Assembly: GCA_903932565.1 (NCBI GenBank)
Contig: CAIZGQ010000059.1
Span: 1 to 8,824 of the forward strand
Direction of reading: 5' to 3'
Source: an uncultured Hyphomicrobiales bacterium
GTDB taxonomy: Bacteria > Pseudomonadota > Alphaproteobacteria > Rhizobiales > Beijerinckiaceae
DNA: 8,824 nucleotides
Below the pieces are notes generated by a model, which had not been told where the DNA came from, ran no database searches, and worked only from the letters and a program-made list of their open reading frames with translations. The translations under genes were made by a program, and so were the position numbers. This document shows positions 1 to 6,014 of this stretch, piece after piece. How positions within the stretch are numbered: position 1 is the first letter of the stretch; each line of letters opens with the position of its first letter.

Positions 1-1
1 G

Positions 2-1258
2 ACCGATACCGCACTTTTCGACCTTTGTGTGATTGGCTTCAGTCCGGGCGGGCTAGCTGCTGCTGAGGCAGCAACGGCTCTCGGGTTGAAAGTGGTCCTT
101 GTCGCGACCGAGCATATCGCCCGTCCCCAGGAGGCGCGGCTAAGCGCCATGAACATTCGACTGTACAGGGGGGCGGTGCGTTTTACCGGGCGCGACACAT
201 GTCTTGCCTCTCGATCTGAGGTTAAGGCGAAAGCCTTTATTCTGGCGATGTCGCGGGTCTGGCATCCAGCTTCTTTCCCGGGGTTGGAGCAGATCGAACT
301 CCTAACGCCCGCTTCAGCACAATTGTCCTGTTCCGGGTCGACCCGTCATATCGTCTATGGCAACACGGCGGCGGCTCTCGAAGCAGCGCAACGTCACGCA
401 ATGACCGGTGTTGCGGTTGAGCTTCTGGTGCCCGGCGCGCTGCTCCCAGACCAAGATCCGGAAATGACCGCTGTGGTTTGCTCTCATCTTCGCGGCCTGG
501 GGGTCACAATCCGTTTTGACATCCAGGTTAAATCAATCTCGCGCGATGAGCGGGGTGTTGTCGTGCGACTTGAGGACAGCGAATGGATTTATGGCGATCG
601 CTTCCTCACGGCCGAGCAGGATCAAGCGTTCCAAGACGACATCGGTCTCGCGGTCGCTGGTGTTGATGTTGGGACCACGGGCGTCGCGGTCGCTTCTCAT
701 TTCCAAACAACCAATCCGAAAATTTTTGCCATAGGACAGGCGGTCGCCGCGAGCTGTAGCGCGCCAATGGAACGCTATCAGGCAGGTCTGGTCATCAAGT
801 CGTTGCTCTTTCGACTGCCATTTGCCGGCACGCCATCTAGCGTCCCGCGCATTGTGGAAACGCAACCGGAGATCGCAAGCGTTGGACTGCTGGAGGCCGA
901 AGCGCGGCAAGTCCATGGCAATGTTCATATTTACCGCTCGGGCTTCGCTGACCTAAATCCAGCACTCCCCCCCGGCGAACGGAATGGCTTTATCAAAGTT
1001 GTCACAAACAAACGTGGCCGGATACTTGGCGTTGGTGTGGTTGGTCCGGCCGCGCGGGAGATTCTCGTCCCATGGCAAGTTGCGATAACGAGGCGCTCCC
1101 ATATTCTCAGCATGGCCAGCTTGATCGCGCCTCCGGGCAGCTTGCATGAAATCTCAAGGCGCGTTGCGCTTCAGGCTGTCGCATCAAATCTGACGCGCAA
1201 GCCAATCGTCTTCGCCCTTAAGTTTCTGCGGCAATTGGGCTTCCCCAGATATGCTTGA
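2..1258 (+). CDS. Degenerate dihydrolipoamide dehydrogenase/mercuric reductase-like protein, 5'-partial
   Basis: The reading frame is open from the left edge; the GTG at 29 lies inside the first Rossmann strand (DLCVIGFSPGG), so the true start is upstream of the window. Counting from that GTG, the order is N-terminal Rossmann segment (1-26), central NAD-type domain (about 105-190), return to the FAD domain (231-262), and C-terminal dimerisation domain (272-380, with EIASVGL and RGRILGVGVVGP). Family members reduce disulfides or metals using FAD, NAD(P)H and a CxxxxC pair. Here the roughly 60-residue stretch carrying CxxxxC is absent. GxGxxG is GFSPGG, the acidic end of strand 2 is Ala-Thr, ATG is AMS, the second nucleotide motif is YGNTAAA, the GD of the FAD motif is GQ (236-237), and the HPTxSE end reads PPGSLHE. 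The frame is intact over 409 codons, so a retained pseudoenzyme is more likely than decay. Its stop overlaps the kinase start by 8 bases. Fold assignment is firm; function is unknown. Confidence 0.85.
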   Translation, partial: TDTALFDLCVIGFSPGGLAAAEAATALGLKVVLVATEHIARPQEARLSAMNIRLYRGAVRFTGRDTCLASRSEVKAKAFILAMSRVWHPASFPGLEQIELLTPASAQLSCSGSTRHIVYGNTAAALEAAQRHAMTGVAVELLVPGALLPDQDPEMTAVVCSHLRGLGVTIRFDIQVKSISRDERGVVVRLEDSEWIYGDRFLTAEQDQAFQDDIGLAVAGVDVGTTGVAVASHFQTTNPKIFAIGQAVAASCSAPMERYQAGLVIKSLLFRLPFAGTPSSVPRIVETQPEIASVGLLEAEARQVHGNVHIYRSGFADLNPALPPGERNGFIKVVTNKRGRILGVGVVGPAAREILVPWQVAITRRSHILSMASLIAPPGSLHEISRRVALQAVASNLTRKPIVFALKFLRQLGFPRYA

Positions 1259-2708
1259 GACCGTGACTTCTCATCGCACGCGGGCCGCAAGCGCAGCTAC
1301 AGGCGCTGCTTTGATCCGGCCGCGGCTGCGGTTTGGACTTGCTGGCCGCGTTCTGGTTCTTATCATCACGTTTGTCATGCTGGCCGAAGTGGCCGTGTAC
1401 CTGCCCTCTATCGCGAATTTTCGCACAAACTGGCTAAAGGACAGGGTCAGCGCTGCTTACACCGCAGCACTTGTGTTTCAGGCCGGTCCGGAGGAGGTGC
1501 CGGAGGCGCTGGCCCGCGCAGTTCTCGAGAGTGCAAGCGTCAACACCATCGTTCTCAAATTTGCCGACACGCGGCGTTTGCTGGCCGCAACGGATATGCC
1601 GCCTCAGATCGATGACGTTTACGATCTCCGGTCGGCGTCTCTTTGGCAGTCCATTGTCGCCGCCTGCGCGACACTTTTATATCCGGCAGGCCGGGTTCTG
1701 CGGCTCGTGGCCGAAGGTCCGATGGGCGGCGAATTCATGGAAGTCACGCTGAGCGAGACGCCTCTGCGCGCGGCCATGATCGCTTTTTCCGTCCGCCTGC
1801 TTGCTGTCTCGCTCATCATATCAATGATTGTAGCTGTGCTGGCGGCACTTGCCATCCACCTGATGATCCTGCGACCGGTGCGGCGATTAACATCCAGCAT
1901 TATTGATTTTGGCGCCGCACCGGAGGATGCGTCCCGCATGGTGCAGCCATCGGGAGCGGCACATGAAATTGGAGTTGCGGAGGAAGCGCTAGCCGAGATG
2001 CAGTTGGCGCTTGTCACGGAGCTTACCCAAAAAAAACGCCTCGCAGCTTTGGGCCTGGCTGTCGCGCAAATCAATCATGATTTGCGAAATATGCTTGCAC
2101 CCGCGCAGCTCCTGTCAGACCGCCTGGGCAATGTCTCGGACCCGCTTGCACGGAGTGTGGCACCCAAGCTCGTGGCGACGCTGGATCGCGCCATCGCGTT
2201 CTGTCAGTCCACCTTGGAGTATGGCCGCATTGTCGAGCGATCGCCTCAGATCGCGTTGCATCCGCTCCGACCGATCGTTCAGGACGCCATCGCGACAGCC
2301 GCGCTCTCACCCGCCCTTGACGTGCAGATTGACAACAACGTCAGCTCAGATCTGAAGATACCGGTCGATGCCGAGCAAATGTTTCGTGTGTTCCTGAACC
2401 TGATCCGAAATGCAATCGATGCACTTGAGCAGGCCGCAAGGAGCGCGCAAATCCCGCCTCGTATCGTTATTTCAGCGATAACCGAAGAGGCAGGTACGGC
2501 GATATTGGTATCCGATAACGGGCCTGGGGTTCCCGAGATGGTGCGGGCCAAGTTGTTTGAAGCGTTTCAGGGAGCTGGCCGTCCGGGCGGCACGGGCCTT
2601 GGCCTTTCCATCGCAGCAGACCTTGTTCGTGCACATGGCGGAAGCATTTCCCTTGTTCACCAGGCCTCGACGGGAGCATCCTTTCGCATCTTCCTGCCGG
2701 CGAGATAA
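1251..2708 (+). CDS. Membrane sensor histidine kinase (HAMP, HisKA, HATPase)
   Basis: A 485-residue inner-membrane kinase that should autophosphorylate on His and pass phosphate to an unidentified response regulator. Transmembrane segments are at about 29-51 and 177-207, enclosing a periplasmic sensor region of about 125 residues that I do not recognise. A HAMP linker begins at LRPVRRL (207-213). The H-box is QINHDLRNMLAP with His276. The N-box is NLIRNAIDAL (Asn387), G1 is DNGPGVP (422-428) and G2 is GGTGLGLSIA (446-455). All catalytic motifs are intact. The ATG lies inside the end of the upstream gene (ATGCTTGA overlap) with no clear Shine-Dalgarno of its own, which suggests termination-reinitiation coupling. 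No response regulator is adjacent, so it is an orphan in this window. A run of eight A bases (2029-2036) sits just before the H-box. Confidence 0.95.
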   Translation: MLETVTSHRTRAASAATGAALIRPRLRFGLAGRVLVLIITFVMLAEVAVYLPSIANFRTNWLKDRVSAAYTAALVFQAGPEEVPEALARAVLESASVNTIVLKFADTRRLLAATDMPPQIDDVYDLRSASLWQSIVAACATLLYPAGRVLRLVAEGPMGGEFMEVTLSETPLRAAMIAFSVRLLAVSLIISMIVAVLAALAIHLMILRPVRRLTSSIIDFGAAPEDASRMVQPSGAAHEIGVAEEALAEMQLALVTELTQKKRLAALGLAVAQINHDLRNMLAPAQLLSDRLGNVSDPLARSVAPKLVATLDRAIAFCQSTLEYGRIVERSPQIALHPLRPIVQDAIATAALSPALDVQIDNNVSSDLKIPVDAEQMFRVFLNLIRNAIDALEQAARSAQIPPRIVISAITEEAGTAILVSDNGPGVPEMVRAKLFEAFQGAGRPGGTGLGLSIAADLVRAHGGSISLVHQASTGASFRIFLPAR

Positions 2709-2779
2709 GTCGCACACGGATTTCTCAGCCCGATGTTTCGCAGTCCCAATCTCCCGTGTAATCTGGGTGGGACGTCAAG

Positions 2780-3802
2780 TTGCAGTCGCGCAAGCTGATC
2801 AGATTTTTCAAAAAAGGCAGACCTGTGTCATCCGGTTCCAACCAACAGACCGACGCAAATCGCATTCAACTCGTGTTGACCGAGATCCGCCTCGCTGCGC
2901 GAGATACGAATCTTTACACATTTGAACGCCCGGACGGGGCCGAGTTGCCCACGGCCGATGCCGGGGCTCACCTTGGACTGCATCTGCCGAATGGCTTGGA
3001 GCGCCAGTATTCGCTGGTCGCCCCCCAGCCTGGCGCATCGTACTATACCGTCGGCATCAAGAAAGACGTCGGAAGCCGAGGTGGCTCCAAGTGGATTCAT
3101 GACCATCTCAAGGTCGGCATGACACTCATGGCCGACCTGCCGCGCAATAATTTTCCGTTGAAGGAAGATGCAGCCCACACGATGCTGTTTGCCGGGGGCA
3201 TTGGCATCACCCCCATCTACAGCATGTTCAAGCGACTCGAAGATTTGGGTCGCCCCGTCGAACTTTACTATTCCGCCCGGTCTCGAACCGATGCGGCATT
3301 TTTAAGGGAATTATCCAGCAAATCGAATGTTCGATTTCATTTTGACGAGGAAGCGAACGGGAAATTTCTTGATATTTCCGGCCTTGTTGCAGCCAGTCCT
3401 AAGGGCGCGCACCTGTATTGCTGCGGGCCAGCGCCCATGCTGACCGCATTTGAGGCAGCTGGCGTGGCATCTGGCCGCGCGCCCGATGAAATTCATGTCG
3501 AATATTTCACGCAGAAATATGAGACTGCGACGGAAGGTGGTTACGTCGTCCATCTTGCTCGCTCGAAAAAAGAATTTTCGATTCCGGCCGGCAAGAGCAT
3601 TCTTCAGGTCCTGAGGGAGGCGGGAATTGATGTCGCGCATTCCTGCGAAGAGGGAATTTGTGGGGCGTGCGAGACAAAAGTGATCTCGGGTATCCCTGAT
3701 CACCGTGATGCGATCCTGACGGAGTCAGAGCGGGCCGCGAATAAGACGATGATGGTCTGCTGCTCTGGTGCAAAATCACCGGACTTGACGCTCGACCTCT
3801 AG
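2780..3802 (+). CDS. PDR/VanB-type oxidoreductase (FMN, NAD, [2Fe-2S])
   Basis: A single-chain reductase of the phthalate dioxygenase reductase class, which takes electrons from NAD(P)H through FMN to a plant-type [2Fe-2S] cluster and on to a partner oxygenase. From the TTG start (340 aa), the FMN barrel holds RQYSLV (75-80). The NAD domain has FAGGIGITPI (137-146) and CGPAPM (215-220). The C-terminal ferredoxin has C289, C294, C297 and C327 (C-x4-C-x2-C-x29-C). All key residues are present. The start is uncertain: TTG 2780 has GGTGGG upstream, while the in-frame GTG at 2825 has AAGG seven or eight bases before it and would remove a basic 15-residue extension. Family similarity begins only near residue 27. 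There is no terminal oxygenase subunit nearby, so the substrate and partner cannot be stated. It may be transcribed with the kinase, 71 bases upstream. It is convergent with bolA. Confidence 0.92.
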   Translation: MQSRKLIRFFKKGRPVSSGSNQQTDANRIQLVLTEIRLAARDTNLYTFERPDGAELPTADAGAHLGLHLPNGLERQYSLVAPQPGASYYTVGIKKDVGSRGGSKWIHDHLKVGMTLMADLPRNNFPLKEDAAHTMLFAGGIGITPIYSMFKRLEDLGRPVELYYSARSRTDAAFLRELSSKSNVRFHFDEEANGKFLDISGLVAASPKGAHLYCCGPAPMLTAFEAAGVASGRAPDEIHVEYFTQKYETATEGGYVVHLARSKKEFSIPAGKSILQVLREAGIDVAHSCEEGICGACETKVISGIPDHRDAILTESERAANKTMMVCCSGAKSPDLTLDL

Positions 3803-3823
3803 ACGCAAGATCATTTATGCCTG

Positions 3824-4093
3824 TCAGCGACTCGGAGCCCGCGCATCGATTGCAAGTGCGTGGACGCCCGCCGAAAGTTCATCAGCAAGCAGCCCATTGA
3901 TGGCGCGATGCATCTGCAATCGGGACTTGCCTGCGAAGGCTTGAGAGACCACTTTGATCGAGAAGTGCGTTTCTCCCCCTCCATTCGGGTTGCCAGCATG
4001 TCCTGCGTGCAGATGTGAGTCGTCGCTCACGTCCAGCGCGATCGGATCGAGAGCCGTTGCCAGCTTTGTCAAAATACGTGTCCGCATGTCCAT
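3824..4093 (-). CDS. bolA: BolA family protein
   Basis: An 89-residue protein of the BolA/YrbA family, small cytosolic proteins that pair with monothiol glutaredoxins to coordinate or traffic [2Fe-2S] clusters; some bind DNA. The diagnostic run is present: SHLHAGH (26-32), ETHFSIKVVS (41-50), AFAGKSRLQMHR (52-63) and ELSAGVHALAI (72-82), including the conserved histidine of the mHR segment. Length is typical. The ATG at 4093 is supported by an AGGA element seven bases upstream. It is divergent from the J-domain gene (166-base gap) and convergent with the reductase gene (21-base gap). I recall this neighbourhood, bolA beside a J-domain gene and cobST, as common in alphaproteobacteria. No monothiol glutaredoxin gene is in the window. 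Confidence 0.93.
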   Translation of the reverse strand: MDMRTRILTKLATALDPIALDVSDDSHLHAGHAGNPNGGGETHFSIKVVSQAFAGKSRLQMHRAINGLLADELSAGVHALAIDARAPSR

Positions 4094-4259
4094 GATCGTG
4101 TCCTACCAAATGGCTCGGGCGCCTGGATTGATGGGCGCGGAGTGAGCTTTGTGTCATCTACGCCTACGATAACCTTTGCGGTCAATCGCCGCGTCTCCTC
4201 TGCAGCGGGCCATCGACTCCGGCTTGCCGCAGCCTCACTGGACTTTTATCCTCACCGCA
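4094..4259. promoter_or_regulatory. Divergent bolA / J-domain gene intergenic region
   Basis: This 166-base gap must hold the promoters of both divergent genes. The only element I can point to is TTGACC on the minus strand (4180-4185), a fair -35 for bolA. The matching -10 is poor: TAGATG at 19 bases or GTAGAT at 18. I see no clear promoter for the J-domain gene and no obvious operator. The J-domain frame stays open upstream to a TTG at 4176, but that stretch does not resemble the family N-terminus. Confidence 0.35.
4101..4105 (-). promoter_or_regulatory. Shine-Dalgarno of bolA
   Basis: Read on the minus strand this is TAGGA, with seven bases between AGGA and the ATG at 4093. It fixes that ATG as the bolA start over the second ATG two codons later. 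Confidence 0.6.
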
Positions 4260-4844
4260 ATGAACCCCAATTCCCGTATTTTTGATCGAATCAGAGTGAA
4301 AGCGGCGCCGGAACCGGCTCCGAACCTTCCTCGTTGTGATCATCCTGGCTGTTCGCATCCGGGTGAATTCCGCGCACCCATGGGGCGCCTGCGGGAAGGG
4401 CAATATTTCTGCTTTTGCATGGAACATGTGCGCGCTTACAACGCATCCTATAATTATTTCAATGGGATGAGCGATGCCGACGTGGCCCGGTTCCAAAAAG
4501 ATTCGCTCTACGGGCACCGGCCAACCTGGAATATGGGCGTCAAACGCGCGGCCGCTGGGGAAGATGGCCAGCAATTCGATGATCCACTTGGCATGTTCCG
4601 GTCCGGCCTTCATCCAGATCGAGCATCGGCTGCAAAGCAACCGCGCTACGGCGTCCCGGCCATGAAAGCGCTCGCGACCTTGGGGCTTGACGACACGGCC
4701 GATGCCGAAGCCATTAAGGCGCGCTATAAGGACTTGGTGAAAAAGCTGCATCCTGATGCCAACGGTGGTGATCGTTCGCTTGAGGATCGGTTGCGGGAAA
4801 TTATTCAGGCCTACAAATACCTGCGAGCTGCCAAGCTTGCTTGA
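4260..4844 (+). CDS. J-domain (DnaJ-like) protein with N-terminal Cys/His cluster
   Basis: A 194-residue cytosolic protein with a C-terminal J domain at about 135-192 (ALATLGLDDTADAEAIKARY then LVKKLHPDANGG). HPD is at 164-166, so it should stimulate the ATPase of an Hsp70/DnaK partner. It has no G/F linker or DnaJ zinc domain. The N-terminal half is not a domain I can name. It contains CDHPGCSHPG (26-35) and CFCMEHV (51-57), a Cys/His group that could bind zinc (inference). I chose ATG 4260 because MNPNSRIFDRIRVK matches the usual beginning of this family as I remember it; a longer TTG form from 4176 is less likely. There is no clear Shine-Dalgarno. It lies 115 bases upstream of cobS on the same strand. 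Whether it assists the cobaltochelatase is unknown; the neighbourhood is suggestive only. Confidence 0.92.
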   Translation: MNPNSRIFDRIRVKAAPEPAPNLPRCDHPGCSHPGEFRAPMGRLREGQYFCFCMEHVRAYNASYNYFNGMSDADVARFQKDSLYGHRPTWNMGVKRAAAGEDGQQFDDPLGMFRSGLHPDRASAAKQPRYGVPAMKALATLGLDDTADAEAIKARYKDLVKKLHPDANGGDRSLEDRLREIIQAYKYLRAAKLA

Positions 4845-4845
4845 T

Positions 4846-4876
4846 CCCCTCGGGGCAGCGCGGCCCTGGCCCGCTG
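4846..4876 (+). other. Inverted repeats in the gap before cobS
   Basis: CCCC/GGGG (4846-4855) is followed by CAGCG (4856-4860) pairing with CGCTG (4872-4876), with extra G-C pairs inside. No T-run follows, so it is not a standard intrinsic terminator. It could be an RNA stem in the J-gene/cobS intercistronic message, or chance in GC-rich DNA. Confidence 0.25.
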
Positions 4877-4950
4877 GACGATAGAATTGCACGATGGCTT
4901 GCAAGCCGAGGCTACAGCTCTCGCCACCGGATGATGGCCAGGGCTGGTAC

Positions 4951-4955
4951 GGAGG
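4951..4955 (+). promoter_or_regulatory. Shine-Dalgarno of cobS
   Basis: GGAGG lies four bases before the ATG at 4960. It selects that start over the in-frame ATG at 4894, which would add 22 residues not typical of CobS. Confidence 0.7.
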
Positions 4956-4959
4956 AAGA

Positions 4960-5949
4960 ATGAACACGAAAGCAACGCAGGTGGCGGGCACGCCCGACAC
5001 GAAGGTGTCCGTCCGCAAGGTTTTCGGAATTGATTCCGATATGGAAGTTGTCGCGTTCTCGCAAACCAGCGAACATGTTCCGGACCTTGACGCGGATTAT
5101 TTGTTCGACCGGGACACCACGCTCGCGATCCTCGCAGGCTTTGCCTACAATCGTCGTGTGATGGTCACGGGCTACCACGGCACGGGCAAGTCGACCCACA
5201 TCGAGCAGGTCGCTGCGCGGCTCAATTGGCCCTGCGTGCGCATCAACCTCGATAGCCATGTGTCGCGTATCGATCTTGTCGGCAAGGATGCCATCGTCCT
5301 GAAAGATGGGCAGCAGATCACGGAATTCCGTGACGGCATTTTGCCCTGGGCACTGCAGAATAACATTGCCCTCTGCTTTGATGAATACGACGCGGGCCGC
5401 CCCGATGTGATGTTTGTCATTCAGCGCGTTCTCGAATTGTCAGGGCGCCTGACCTTGCTCGATCAGAACCGCGTGATCCGTCCGCATCCGTCGTTTCGGC
5501 TGTTTGCAACAGCCAACACGGTGGGGCTTGGTGACACGTCCGGGCTGTATCACGGCACGCAGCAGATCAACCAGGGTCAGATGGACCGCTGGTCGATCGT
5601 CACCACGCTCAATTATCTGCCGCACGACAAGGAAGTGGACATCGTTCTCGCCAAGGCTCCGCATTTCCAAAAGACGAAGGATGGTCGTGAGACCATTAAC
5701 AAGATGGTGCGGGTGGCCGACCTCACGCGAAATGCCTTCATGGCTGGAGATCTGTCGACGGTGATGAGCCCGCGTACGGTCATCACGTGGTCGGAAAACG
5801 CGAATATCTTTAAAGATATCGGTTTTGCATTCCGGCTGACCTTCCTCAACAAGTGCGATGAACTTGAGCGGACATTGGTGGCGGAATTCTATCAGCGCTG
5901 CTTTGGCCACGAATTGCCCGAAAGCGCGCTCAATGTCGCCCTGAGCTAA
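4960..5949 (+). CDS. cobS: Cobaltochelatase subunit CobS (AAA+ ATPase)
   Basis: A 329-residue AAA+ subunit of aerobic cobaltochelatase. With CobT it forms an ATP-hydrolysing complex that drives CobN to insert Co2+ into hydrogenobyrinic acid a,c-diamide, in the cytosol. The N-terminal VSVRKVFGID and AFSQTSEHVPDLD (32-44) are CobS signatures. Walker A is GYHGTGKS (71-78), Walker B is LCFDEYD (138-144) with Asp141 and Glu142, sensor 1 is ATAN (183-186), and SPRTVITW (270-277) lies in the sensor 2 region. Length matches the family (about 330). The strong GGAGG and this ATG agree with the conserved N-terminus. cobT follows after 65 bases on the same strand, as is normal. No cobalamin riboswitch is visible in the leader. 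It resembles MoxR ATPases in fold, but the signature segments make CobS near certain. Confidence 0.97.
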   Translation: MNTKATQVAGTPDTKVSVRKVFGIDSDMEVVAFSQTSEHVPDLDADYLFDRDTTLAILAGFAYNRRVMVTGYHGTGKSTHIEQVAARLNWPCVRINLDSHVSRIDLVGKDAIVLKDGQQITEFRDGILPWALQNNIALCFDEYDAGRPDVMFVIQRVLELSGRLTLLDQNRVIRPHPSFRLFATANTVGLGDTSGLYHGTQQINQGQMDRWSIVTTLNYLPHDKEVDIVLAKAPHFQKTKDGRETINKMVRVADLTRNAFMAGDLSTVMSPRTVITWSENANIFKDIGFAFRLTFLNKCDELERTLVAEFYQRCFGHELPESALNVALS

Positions 5950-5965
5950 CATTTGCAACGTGAGC

Positions 5966-5992
5966 CCTGCCGGTGGTGTTGCCGCAAGCAGG
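5966..5992 (+). other. Possible RNA hairpin between cobS and cobT
   Basis: CCTGC (5966-5970) pairs with GCAGG (5988-5992), and CGG (5971-5973) can pair with CCG (5982-5984), leaving a small bulge. Only CTTTACT follows, so termination would be weak. It may tune the cobS:cobT ratio or protect the cobS message; this is inference. Confidence 0.3.
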
Positions 5993-6014
5993 CTTTACTC
6001 CTGATTGAAAGCTG

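Noticed and set aside
533..928. Minus-strand open frame of 131 codons opposite the first gene
   Set aside because: It shows no domain, and the plus frame has a clear family fold throughout.
2557..2925. Plus-strand frame spanning the end of the kinase and the start of the reductase
   Set aside because: It is out of frame with both real genes and shows no recognisable domain; an off-frame open stretch.
4845..4959. Cobalamin riboswitch upstream of cobS
   Set aside because: The gap is only 115 bases and I find no B12-box-like sequence or multi-stem architecture; only a small inverted repeat is present.
4894..4959. Extended CobS start at 4894
   Set aside because: The added 22 residues do not resemble CobS, and a strong GGAGG precedes the ATG at 4960.
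4182..5018. Long minus-strand open frame (278 codons) opposite the J-domain gene
   Set aside because: It lies opposite a clear J-domain gene and the cobS start, shows no recognisable domain, and is explained by codon bias of GC-rich genes.
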